NCBI RefSeq assembly: GCF_900199375.1
Contig: NZ_LT900217.1
Span: 1,302,001 to 1,366,000, forward strand
Origin: Gordonibacter urolithinfaciens
GTDB taxonomy: Bacteria > Actinomycetota > Coriobacteriia > Coriobacteriales > Eggerthellaceae
DNA: 64,000 bases
Direction of reading: 5' to 3'
Shown: piece by piece, positions 8,414-16,011 of the stretch
How the letters are laid out: every line of letters starts with the position of its first letter
Numbering within the stretch: the first letter of the stretch is position 1
Program-made: the position numbers and the translations under genes
Notes under the pieces: generated by a model
Databases searched by the model: none
What the model saw: the letters and a program-made list of their open reading frames with translations, nothing else
Told to the model about the DNA's origin: nothing

Positions 8414-10000
8414 TTGCAGCCAGCAGCCATCATCCGCATATTGAAACCGAACGTCACGTCGCTCGGCTATGCGCTGTTTCTGGCCATCAACGCCGCCGGC
8501 GTATGGGGAGGCGTGTTCCCTTTCCTGCCCTTGGAGTTCCAGACGCCCGAGATCGTGTTCTGGTTCTTCCTGGCGCAGTCGCTCGTGTTCTCGGCGAGCT
8601 ACTTCGCCAGCGCCTTCGGCGTGTACTTCCTGCCCAAACCCACACGGCGCTTCATGGTCATGCTGGCCGCCGCGCCATACTTCTTGGGTTGGTGCTGCCT
8701 CATTGCCGCCATCTACCTGGACGCATGGGCTTTGCCGCTCGTGGTGATAGGAGGTGGCCTGCTCGGGCTCGGCTCGGCGGGGTTCTTCATGCTATGGCAG
8801 CGCCTGTTCGCCAGCTTCGACGCCGACCACGGCAACCGCGACCTCATCGTGGGCACGGCCTATGCGGCCATCATGTACTTCGCGCTGTACCTCATACCGC
8901 AGGCGGTCACAGCCTACCTCATCCCGCTCGTGTTCCTGCCGCTGTTCGGCCTGGCCATCGTTTTGAAAAGCCGCGAGATCGACCGCGACCAGCCCATGTT
9001 CGAGGACGTGCCGCGCGACCATCCGCACGTGTACCGCACCGTGGTGCGCGACTACTGGCGCAGCGCGTTCTGCGTGGGGGCACTCGGATTCTGCACGGGC
9101 ATCATGCGCTCCTTGGCCATCGGGGAGCCGCAGGTGGGAGCGCTGGTGAACGTGCTGTCCATGGCCGGCTCGCTCGTGGCGGCGGCGACGGTGCTGGTGC
9201 TGTGGCAGTTCAAGAACCTGCGCATGAACGTGGTGGGCGCCTACCGCGTGGTGTTCCCGTTCGTCATCACGTCGTTTCTGCTGCTGCCGTTCCTCATGGT
9301 GGCGTATGCGCAGTGGCTCGCGGCCATCCTGTACGCTGTGTACAGCGTGGCAATCGTGCTCATGATGATACAGTGCGCGCAGGCATCGCGCGACCGCGGC
9401 ATCAACCCCGTGTTCGTGTACGGGTTCTTCGGCGGCGTGGTGTACGCATTGCACGACGTGGGGTTCATCGGCGGGTCGTTCGCCGAGCAGATCATGGTGA
9501 CGGGGATCGAGCCGGTGGCCGTGGTGGCATTGGTGGCCGTGTACCTGCTGGGGCTCATGTACTTCGTGGGGCAAGGCGGGTTCCGCCGGATATTCAGCCG
9601 CAGCAGCGACGCGGAGAGCATCGAGCTGGTGGCGCTGCGGCCCGCCGGAGAGGCGGCGCGGCCCGCCGCGAAGGCCGCCCCCTCTGCAAAGGCAGACCCC
9701 GCTGCGAAGGGCAAGCGCGCCCAGCGCGCCCCTGTCGCAAGCGAGCCCTTCTACCAGGACCGCATCTCGAAGCAGGCCGAGCTGCTGCGCCAGCACTACC
9801 GCTTGAGCGCGCGCGAGACCGAGGTCATGGAGCTCATCGCCCGCGGCAACACCGTCGCCCGCATCGCCGAGGACCTCGTGGTGTCCGAGAACACCATCCG
9901 CACGCATTCCAAGCGCATCTATACCAAGCTGGACATCCATAAGAAACAGGAGCTTTTGGACCTCATCGACTCGTTCGACCCAAGCGAGCTGGAAGGCTAG
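8414..10000 (+). CDS. Membrane-integrated LuxR-family transcription regulator
   Basis: 528 residues: about 12 hydrophobic helices (roughly residues 15-390), an Ala/Lys-rich linker, then a C-terminal LuxR DNA-binding domain (LSARETEVMELIARGN, then ENTIRTHSKRIYTKL). This architecture, an MFS-like membrane sensor fused directly to a LuxR HTH, is abundant in Eggerthellaceae and usually lies next to reductase operons. A TTG start at 8414 is preceded by GGGGAG. It is divergent from the lone DmsB-like gene and the dms operon, which it probably controls. The signal sensed by the membrane part is unknown. Confidence 0.9.
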   Translation: MQPAAIIRILKPNVTSLGYALFLAINAAGVWGGVFPFLPLEFQTPEIVFWFFLAQSLVFSASYFASAFGVYFLPKPTRRFMVMLAAAPYFLGWCCLIAAIYLDAWALPLVVIGGGLLGLGSAGFFMLWQRLFASFDADHGNRDLIVGTAYAAIMYFALYLIPQAVTAYLIPLVFLPLFGLAIVLKSREIDRDQPMFEDVPRDHPHVYRTVVRDYWRSAFCVGALGFCTGIMRSLAIGEPQVGALVNVLSMAGSLVAAATVLVLWQFKNLRMNVVGAYRVVFPFVITSFLLLPFLMVAYAQWLAAILYAVYSVAIVLMMIQCAQASRDRGINPVFVYGFFGGVVYALHDVGFIGGSFAEQIMVTGIEPVAVVALVAVYLLGLMYFVGQGGFRRIFSRSSDAESIELVALRPAGEAARPAAKAAPSAKADPAAKGKRAQRAPVASEPFYQDRISKQAELLRQHYRLSARETEVMELIARGNTVARIAEDLVVSENTIRTHSKRIYTKLDIHKKQELLDLIDSFDPSELEG

Positions 10001-10149
10001 GGCTGTTCGCAGGGCGCATGCGCCGACCGTACAGCCTGCTACGCAGAAGCTTCTTCCCTCGCCTACTTTCGGCTCGCGGCCGCGTCGCTCCAGCCAGATG
10101 CGCCCGGGGACAGTCTTCGCTCTTCCCTTCTACGGAATTTCGACCCCTC

Positions 10150-10306
10150 CGAGTCACCGTTTTGGCCGCTTTGAAGCTCGCTCGGATTCGATGAGGGCAA
10201 TCCGTTTACGCCGAACTGGGCAAACACAATCTAAAGCCTTGGAACGCCACGGGAGCAGGTCCCCAACCCAATAAAAACGCTTCAGAGCGATCGAAACGGT
10301 GACTCG
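10150..10306. repeat. 157-base paired inverted-repeat element, copy A
   Basis: A 28-base left arm (10150-10177, starting CGAGTCACCGTTT) is matched by an inverted right arm (10279-10306) with four mismatches. The arms are separated by exactly 101 bases. A second copy with the same spacing is at 15767-15918, and the interiors align without gaps (shared GAnCTGnGCAAAC at the same offset). It could be a small non-autonomous mobile element, a structured RNA or an invertible segment. Confidence 0.75.
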
Positions 10307-10364
10307 GGAGAGCGCTTTTCTCGTGTATTGGGGCAGCGTGCTTTGACACTGCCCTCCATAAGGA

Positions 10365-10389
10365 ACCGCCCCGCGAGCAGCGGGGCGGT
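10365..10389. terminator. Bidirectional hairpin between LuxR gene and dmsC-like gene
   Basis: A perfect 10-bp stem (ACCGCCCCGC/GCGGGGCGGT) closes on a 5-base loop. It lies between the 3' ends of two convergent genes, as expected for a shared terminator. Confidence 0.65.
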
Positions 10390-10501
10390 CTCATTCGTCT
10401 TTCACGGATTGAACGAAGGCAGAGCCTGTGCGGAACCCTAGCGAGCCCAAGCGAGCCTCGATCTCGCGACTTTCGGCACGGTCCCGACGAACGCTGCGCC
10501 T

Positions 10502-11506
10502 TTAGAACTGCATGGCGTAGAACAGCACGCGGGCGGCAACGAGCGCAGCCAGCACCGCCACGTTGCCCAGGACCAGGTAGGGAACGGCCTTGGTCGCATC
10601 GGTCGCAGCCTGCCTGCGATAGCGCGCCTCGAGGTCCGGGACCACGTTGCCCTCGGCCGCCGGGCTGGCAGCTACCGAATCGACGCTGTTCCACGGCATG
10701 GCCGCAGCGCCCGCAGTGCTGCCGAGGGGCGCCGCGGAGCGGCCAGAGAGCGGCCCGCTCAACGCTCCGCGCATGCAGGCGAGCGCCACTACGAAACCGG
10801 CGATGGACACGATAAGGTACACCCATGCGCCTGGCAAGGCATCGGCGCCGGGGAAGATCGCAGCCACCGTGGCTTGGGCGTTCATGAGCTGTACCGTGAC
10901 GGAGAAGATGGACACCACCGCGCCCACGAGCGCCGTGACGAGCGCTGCCGTGCCGAAGCGCGTCTCGCGCGCCTCGGGAAGGGCCCTCGAAGCAGCGAGC
11001 ACGAGCATTCCCAGCGGCACACCGCTTGCCAGGCTGAAGCCGGCGAACCCGAGGGGCACGATGACCGAGGCCCACAGCGGGACGTCCGACATCATGTAGG
11101 CCACGCCGATGGCCACCGAGTACACCACCGCCAGCACGGCCACCACCGTGGCGAACGCCTTGCGCGCGCCGTCGGACAGCCGGCCGACCATGGCCACGAC
11201 CCAGTACACCAACGCCACGACGGCGAACGCCACGGCCATGAACACCGCGAACCCGAACGCCCCGGGATCTATCCCTTGGATAACCAGAAGCGCGCTTTGC
11301 GGCGTGTTCATGAACGCGACGGCCGCGATCACACCCACTGCCAGGATGACCAGGGGAAAAAGCGTCCAGCGGTCGATGCGCCGCAAGGTCTCCGCCGAGA
11401 AGCGCGTCGTGAGGAATGCAATGGCCAAGCCGATGAACGCGCCCGAGGCCATGGGCGCGGCCGCCGTGAAGAACACGAGCGGCAGTTGCAGATACACCAG
11501 ATCCAT
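10502..11506 (-). CDS. Orphan DmsC-type membrane anchor with long soluble insert
   Basis: Membrane anchor of the DMSO-reductase C family, 334 residues, clearly recognisable from the N-terminus (LPLVFFTAAAPMASGAFIG) and the RRIDRWTLFPL segment. A perfect AAGGAGG precedes the ATG at 11506. It is about 40-50 residues longer than the two DmsC proteins in this window, because a hydrophilic Ala/Ser/Gly-rich stretch lies before the last helix (roughly residues 250-305). No A or B subunit is adjacent. It is either a shared quinol-oxidising module used by unlinked AB pairs or a remnant; the intact frame and ribosome site argue that it is expressed. Confidence 0.88.
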   Translation of the reverse strand: MDLVYLQLPLVFFTAAAPMASGAFIGLAIAFLTTRFSAETLRRIDRWTLFPLVILAVGVIAAVAFMNTPQSALLVIQGIDPGAFGFAVFMAVAFAVVALVYWVVAMVGRLSDGARKAFATVVAVLAVVYSVAIGVAYMMSDVPLWASVIVPLGFAGFSLASGVPLGMLVLAASRALPEARETRFGTAALVTALVGAVVSIFSVTVQLMNAQATVAAIFPGADALPGAWVYLIVSIAGFVVALACMRGALSGPLSGRSAAPLGSTAGAAAMPWNSVDSVAASPAAEGNVVPDLEARYRRQAATDATKAVPYLVLGNVAVLAALVAARVLFYAMQF

Positions 11507-11690
11507 AGAACCAACCTCCTTGAAGCGCTAGGCTCCTTCGAATGCCGTCATTATCCGCGGCTATCGTAGGCGCCCCGGCGGAGGTGGCTCCGAGGTCCCC
11601 GCCGATTCCTCTAAGGCGTTGCCGGGCCGAAGCGCTCCCGCGATGCGAGCCTTCGCGGCTCCCATTTGAAGAAGCGGTTCAGCGCATGCG

Positions 11691-11711
11691 GGCGCCCCGG
11701 AGAGGGGCGCC
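11691..11711 (-). terminator. Terminator hairpin downstream of dapB
   Basis: GGCGCCCC/GGGGCGCC stem with a 5-base loop, about 30 bases past the dapB stop codon. Confidence 0.6.
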
Positions 11712-11739
11712 AAAGGATCTTCCGGTTTTCAAGAGGCAT

Positions 11740-12540
11740 TTAGCGCAGCCCGAAGACGTCCTGGATAGAGTAGACGCCGGCGGGCTTGCCGTCGAGGAAC
11801 TGGGCGCAATCGACGGCGCCGCGGGCGAAGCAGTCGTCGCTGTAGGAGTAGTGCGTGATCTCCAGGCGCTCGCCCAGGCCGCCGAAGTACACCTTGTGGT
11901 CGCTCGTGATGTCGCCGGCGCGCAGCGAGTGGAAGCCCACGCCGCCGGGCTTGCGCGCGCCGTGGCCGCCGCGGCCGTATTCGGCCAGATCGTCCAGCGT
12001 GGTGCCCTTGAGCTCGGCGATCATGGTGCCGATGATGACGGCGGTGCCGCTGGGCGCGTCCAGCTTGTCGCGGTCGTGCTGGTCGATGATCTCGATGTCG
12101 CACTCGTCCGCAAGAGCGCGCGCGGCCGTCTCCACGAGCGCGAGCATGACGTTCACCATCTTGGAGGTGTTGCATTTGAAGATGACGGGGATACGCGCGC
12201 CCGCCGCCTCGAAGCGCTCGAACTGCTCGGGCGTGAAGCCGGTGCTGGCGGTGACGAGAGCCTTCCCGTGCTCGACGGCCAGGTCGAGCGTTTCAAGACA
12301 TTGCTCCACGCTGGACACGTCGATGAGCGCGTCGCACTCGCCGATGATCGACGCGAGGTCGTCCACCACGGGGATACCCAAGTCGCGCCCGAGGCCTGCC
12401 ACCTGGCCGAGGTCGCGGCCGATGTAGTCGCGCCCTGCGGGCCCCACGCCGCCAACGAGCTCCATGCCCTCGCGCTCGTCCACGAACCGGCAGATGGGCT
12501 GGCCCATCTGCCCATGGCATCCGACGACGATCACCTTCAT
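11740..12540 (-). CDS. dapB: 4-hydroxy-tetrahydrodipicolinate reductase (DapB)
   Basis: NAD(P)H-dependent reductase of the diaminopimelate/lysine pathway, 266 residues, soluble. A Rossmann start (MKVIVVGCHGQMGQ) gives the nucleotide-binding GxxGxxG. The signature loop DKLDAPSGTA is intact. Compared with the usual HHxxK catalytic pattern, the first His and the Lys are kept (QHDRDK), but the second His is Asp. The C-terminal half has GARKPGGVGFHSLRAGD, a close match to the family. The ATG at 12540 has GAAGGAG upstream. It stands alone with its own terminator. Confidence 0.95.
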   Translation of the reverse strand: MKVIVVGCHGQMGQPICRFVDEREGMELVGGVGPAGRDYIGRDLGQVAGLGRDLGIPVVDDLASIIGECDALIDVSSVEQCLETLDLAVEHGKALVTASTGFTPEQFERFEAAGARIPVIFKCNTSKMVNVMLALVETAARALADECDIEIIDQHDRDKLDAPSGTAVIIGTMIAELKGTTLDDLAEYGRGGHGARKPGGVGFHSLRAGDITSDHKVYFGGLGERLEITHYSYSDDCFARGAVDCAQFLDGKPAGVYSIQDVFGLR

Positions 12541-12660
12541 ACCGCGCTCCTTCCAACCGCGTGGCCGCATCGCCAATTGGCACGCTGCCCATTTTCGCAA
12601 GTATAAGCGGTGCGAGCGGCAAATGACCTATGGCGAGTCAACAAAGGTTGGGTCCGGTCG

Positions 12661-12826
12661 CCTTCCGGTGCACACTAATCACCGATTATTGCAAAATTTG
12701 GGCGCTACCCGCTTTCCGCAGTTTCGCCATCAGGTACTTTCCCGACCCATTCCTTAAAGCTCGCCCTATCTCCTGCCTTGAGACCGGAAAACGGTATAAA
12801 ACTGGTGAATAGTGTGCACCGGAAGG
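12661..12826. repeat. 23-base inverted-repeat pair enclosing 120 bases
   Basis: The left arm 12661-12683 (CCTTCCGGTGCACACTAATC, then ACC) and inverted right arm 12804-12826 differ at one position only. The enclosed segment is A/T-rich relative to its surroundings and contains a TATAAA box near the right arm. The layout fits a MITE-like element or an invertible segment. A related half-motif (TACACTACTC) occurs at 15470-15480. Confidence 0.75.
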
Positions 12827-12904
12827 ACTTTTAGCGACCAACGAGCACAGCCATCGGGAATTGGCCCCGCGCGATTGCCACGGTGCCGCCCCGAACAGCG
12901 ACTG

Positions 12905-12967
12905 CCCTATCGCCCCGAGCTGCGGCCCTATCGCCCCAGGCTTCGGCCCTATCGCCGCCGGGTCAAG
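12905..12967. repeat. Three 21-base tandem repeats plus degenerate fourth
   Basis: CCCTATCGCC starts at 12905, 12926 and 12947, exactly 21 bases apart, each followed by a variable G/C-rich half. A degenerate CCCTATTCCC at 12981 overlaps the CBS gene stop codon. Length is a multiple of three, but no coding use is supported. Confidence 0.7.
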
Positions 12968-12982
12968 CCCGTCCCTGCGGCC

Positions 12983-13468
12983 CTATTCCCCGGCGCTTTC
13001 CTCGCCGAACAGCACGTCGAACAGGCAGCGCGTGATGGTGGCGCGGCGCACCACGCCGATGAGCTTGCCGTCCTCGTCGATAACCGGCACCTTCTTGAAC
13101 TTCTTTTTCGCCAGCACGTCGGCGATCTCGCCTACGGCCTGGTCGGCCGTGGCGCACAGCACCTTCTGCACGGCCAGCTCCATGACGTTGCGATGCTTGA
13201 GCGCGCGGGCCTTCTCCTCGAAGGACTCGTTGTCGTACAGCACCATGTTGGCGTAGCCGCCGCCGAAGATGGAGCGCGTCTTCTGCGCGGCCACCGCCTT
13301 CATGATGTCGCCGTCGCTGATGAACCCCACCACGTGCCGGTCCTCGTCGATGACGGCGAGGCCGCTCGTGCCCAGGTCGTTGAACAGGGCCACGATCTCG
13401 CCGAGGTTCTGGTCGTAGCGGCACGTGTACACGTCCCGCTCCATGATGTCGCCTATCGTGCGGTTCAT
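12983..13468 (-). CDS. Tandem CBS-domain protein coupled to an exporter
   Basis: 161-residue protein made almost entirely of a CBS pair: residues about 8-60 (DIMERDVYTCRYDQNLGEIV to VVGFISDGDIMKAV) and about 95-155 (MELAVQKVLCATADQAVGEI to LIGVVRRATIT). CBS pairs bind adenosine nucleotides and usually regulate a partner. Its ATG overlaps the TGA of the upstream DHA2 exporter in an ATGA, so the two are translationally coupled. That suggests nucleotide-dependent control of, or shared use with, the exporter. No enzymatic domain is fused. Confidence 0.88.
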   Translation of the reverse strand: MNRTIGDIMERDVYTCRYDQNLGEIVALFNDLGTSGLAVIDEDRHVVGFISDGDIMKAVAAQKTRSIFGGGYANMVLYDNESFEEKARALKHRNVMELAVQKVLCATADQAVGEIADVLAKKKFKKVPVIDEDGKLIGVVRRATITRCLFDVLFGEESAGE

Positions 13469-15042
13469 CGTCCCGCCCCTTCCGTCGCTTCCTCCATGCA
13501 CGCGGCCGCAACGGCGACCGTCGCCTTCACAGGCGCCTCGACCTCCGTCTTCCCGGACGCCCCAACTTGCGGCGCCGGCGCGGTAGCGGTGCGCTTCTTC
13601 ACGTTGCGCACCTTCAAGATGGCGATGATCAGCGCGACCGCCGCCACCGCCGCGGAGATGCCGTATGCCACGTCGATGCCCGCCGCCGTGGACGCCACGG
13701 GGCCGGCCTCGGCGTTTGCCGCGGTCACCATGGTCATCACCGTCACGATGAGCGCCGTGCTCACCGCGCCGCCCACCTGGCGACCCGTGTTGCTGATGGC
13801 GTTGCCGTGCGCGATCATGTCGTTCGGCAGCGCGTTGATGCCCCAGGTGGTCACCGGCATGTTCGCCAGCGTCAGCCCCGAAGATTGGATGACGTAGAAC
13901 ACCACGAGGTACGCAACCGTCGTCTTGTCGTCGACGAAGGACAGCGCCGCCAGCGAGCCGGCGAGCCCCGTCAGGCCCACGATGGCGATGACGCGCGGGC
14001 CGAACCTGTCGAACAGCATGCCGCTGATAGGGCTGAGGAAAATGGTGGCCACGGCGCCGGGCGTCATGAGGATGCCGGTTTCGAACGCCGTCAGCCCCAA
14101 AACGTTCTGCAGGTAGATGGGCAGGATGACGCTGCCCACGGCCAGCGCCGAGTTGACCACCGTCACGATGACGGCCGAGTACGCGAACGTGGGCGTCTTG
14201 AGGGCGCGCAGTTGCAGCAGCGGCTCGTCGATGTGCAGCTGGCGATGGATGAACCACGCGAGCGCGACCACGCCCACCGCGATGCTGCCGATGACCACGG
14301 CGTTGCTCCAACCCAGCGTACTGGCGCTGGAGAAGCCGTACAGCAGGCCGCCGAACGCGAACGTGGACAGGATGATGGACGGCACGTCGAGGTGCGGGCG
14401 CTTGAGCTCGCCTACGTTCGTGAGCAGGAAGAAGCTCACCACCAGCACGAGGATGGCCAGTGGGATCATCGCCCAGAACATCATGCGCCAACCCCACGCG
14501 TCGATGATGCCGCCGGCCAGCACGGGGCCGGCCGCCGGCGCGCAGCTCATCACGATACCGGCCATGCCCATGGCCGTGCCGCGCTTCTCGGGCGGGAAGA
14601 TGAGCATGGGCACCACGCCCACGAGCGGAAGCTGCACGCCTGCGCCGGCCGCCTGCAGCACGCGGCCCACGATGAGGAGCTCGAATGAGGGGGTCGCTGC
14701 GCACAGCGCCGTGCCCACGATGAACGAGACGAGCGAGACGAAGAACAGCTTGCGCGTGGAGAAACGGTCGATGAGGAACCCGGTGATAGGCACCATGATG
14801 CCGTTGACCAGCATGTAGATGGACGTCACCCACTGCGCAGTGCCGGCCGAGATGGAAAACGCGTCCATCAGCTTCGGCAACGCGGGCGACAGGACGGTCT
14901 GGTTCAGGATGGCAAGGAACGCACCGGCCAGCACGATGCCGATGACGGTGATCTCCTTGCGGGTCACCTTATGCTGCTGGGCTATCAATTGTTGCTCGTT
15001 CAAGAGCGCATCAACTTCCTTTGCGAACGCGTCGAAGACCAA
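13465..15042 (-). CDS. MFS multidrug exporter, DHA2 (14-helix, EmrB-like) family
   Basis: 525-residue proton-driven exporter with about 14 hydrophobic helices. The DHA2 signature is clear: LNQTVLSPALPKLMDAF in helix 1, RFSTRKLFFVSL after helix 2, and GRVLQAAGAGVQLPL in motif C region. The start is uncertain: TTG at 15042 has no Shine-Dalgarno, whereas a TTG at 15003 has AAGGAAG about 11 bases upstream. The C-terminus carries an Ala/Val-rich soluble tail. It overlaps the CBS gene by four bases. Substrate is unknown. Confidence 0.92.
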   Translation of the reverse strand: MVFDAFAKEVDALLNEQQLIAQQHKVTRKEITVIGIVLAGAFLAILNQTVLSPALPKLMDAFSISAGTAQWVTSIYMLVNGIMVPITGFLIDRFSTRKLFFVSLVSFIVGTALCAATPSFELLIVGRVLQAAGAGVQLPLVGVVPMLIFPPEKRGTAMGMAGIVMSCAPAAGPVLAGGIIDAWGWRMMFWAMIPLAILVLVVSFFLLTNVGELKRPHLDVPSIILSTFAFGGLLYGFSSASTLGWSNAVVIGSIAVGVVALAWFIHRQLHIDEPLLQLRALKTPTFAYSAVIVTVVNSALAVGSVILPIYLQNVLGLTAFETGILMTPGAVATIFLSPISGMLFDRFGPRVIAIVGLTGLAGSLAALSFVDDKTTVAYLVVFYVIQSSGLTLANMPVTTWGINALPNDMIAHGNAISNTGRQVGGAVSTALIVTVMTMVTAANAEAGPVASTAAGIDVAYGISAAVAAVALIIAILKVRNVKKRTATAPAPQVGASGKTEVEAPVKATVAVAAACMEEATEGAGR

Positions 15043-15143
15043 GCCGCGCCGAAGCGGCGGTCGATCGTCGAGTATGGGATTTCGAGGGGAATGAAAGCTG
15101 CCGGGGACGCGTCAGCGGACGCGCATCACCCGAGGGGGCTCGT

Positions 15144-15272
15144 TCAGCGCCAACCCTGCCACACGCCGTAGTCCACTTCGCCATGCGCGCGGAACGCGGC
15201 CGTGCGCGAGCGGCGCCGCGAAAGCTGGGCGAGGCTGGCGTAGCGTTCGTATAGGTTCAGAAGCGATTTCAT
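15144..15272 (-). CDS. Possible leaderless 42-codon leader ORF ahead of the exporter
   Basis: Encodes a basic peptide beginning MKSLLNLYERYASLAQLSRR and ending in YGVWQGWR. There is no Shine-Dalgarno, but TATACT (15281-15286) sits 8 bases upstream of the ATG, so a transcript would begin almost at the start codon. It ends 101 bases before the DHA2 exporter start, where a leader peptide could couple translation to exporter expression. No family is recognised and it may not be a gene. Confidence 0.25.
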   Translation of the reverse strand: MKSLLNLYERYASLAQLSRRRSRTAAFRAHGEVDYGVWQGWR

Positions 15273-15488
15273 AGCGGGCAAGTATACCGGAAGCCGAAAC
15301 CCCCGTATCTTCGAGAAAGCGGCCCGCTTCAAGCGATTTCCACAAGATCGGACAAGTGGTGTCCGAGGCATCTGATCGGAAAACGCATCAAAGAACTTCG
15401 AACATCTGGCGAGATCGACGCGGATAGCATTAAGACGCACCGAGGAATGCCGCCATGTACCCCGGACAGTACACTACTCCACTGTCGA

Positions 15489-15573
15489 GGATTTTGCAGA
15501 CCGGAGAATGGATGGTTTCAGGGATTTTGCAAACCGGAAATTGGGCAGTTTTTTATATTTCGCAAACCATGTG
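15489..15573. repeat. Three direct repeats at 33-base spacing
   Basis: GGATTTTGCAGACCGG (15489), GGATTTTGCAAACCGG (15522) and a weaker ATTTCGCAAACC (aligned at 15557) recur every 33 bases, about three helical turns. The first two match at roughly 25 of 33 positions. It looks like an iteron-type protein-binding array, not a coding repeat. Confidence 0.65.
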
Positions 15574-15766
15574 CATAACTATCATGTACCTATTAACGCC
15601 GGTCGTTGTCGAGCGGTTCCGGGAGACATCGCGGCAAGCGAAGCGGTCGGTACATAAGCTAGCGCGTTCGGGCGACCTGCCTCCGGGGCGGCAGGGTTCA
15701 AGGGATGCCGCCGCATTTCCCTTGCATTCTGTTCCGAATCGACGTTCTTCGGGTTTTGGGCACCTT

Positions 15767-15918
15767 CGAGTCACCGTTTTGCCCGCTGTGAAGCTCATCG
15801 AGCCGTCACGAGGCAAGCTGACGTCTCGCGACCTGCGCAAACGTGCGCGCATCTCGCGGAAAGCCGCCGGAAAGCGTCGTCGTCGGCATCAAATCGCTTC
15901 ACAGCGGGCAAAACGGTG
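15767..15918. repeat. Paired inverted-repeat element, copy B
   Basis: The left arm (15767-15794, CGAGTCACCGTTTTGCCCGC and on) and right arm (15896-15918) give a perfect 23-bp inverted repeat around exactly 101 bases. Arm sequence and spacing match copy A at 10150-10306. Confidence 0.75.
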
Positions 15919-15967
15919 CATTTCAACCGCTCAAAAGGCGAAGGACCGGCGATCGCCATCGTCGGCA

Positions 15968-16008
15968 GCGTGCGGGCGCGAGGGGGGTTCGCTCCCGCGC
16001 CCGCACGC
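15968..16008 (-). terminator. Terminator of the ttr-like operon
   Basis: A perfect 13-bp stem (GCGTGCGGGCGCG and complement) lies immediately after the stop codon of the minus-strand catalytic subunit gene ending at 16012. Confidence 0.7.
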
Positions 16009-16011
16009 CTT

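Larger units (their letters stand above)
10001..10501. other. Intergenic region with repeat element and terminator
   Basis: A 501-base gap between convergent genes. It contains one copy of a paired inverted-repeat element (10150-10306) and an intrinsic-type hairpin (10365-10389). No convincing gene is seen on either strand. Confidence 0.6.
12541..12982. other. Intergenic region with inverted-repeat and tandem-repeat DNA
   Basis: A 442-base gap upstream of dapB and downstream of the CBS gene. It holds a 23-base inverted-repeat pair (12661-12826) and three 21-base tandem repeats (12905-12967). No gene is supported. Confidence 0.6.
15043..16011. other. Long repeat-rich intergenic region
   Basis: 969 bases between ttrA-like and the DHA2 gene, both on the minus strand. 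It holds a possible 42-codon leader ORF (15144-15272), three 33-base-spaced repeats (15489-15573), a small CCTGCC/GGCAGG hairpin near 15675, copy B of the paired inverted-repeat element (15767-15918) and the terminator of the ttr-like operon (15968-16008). No full-size gene is supported. Confidence 0.65.
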
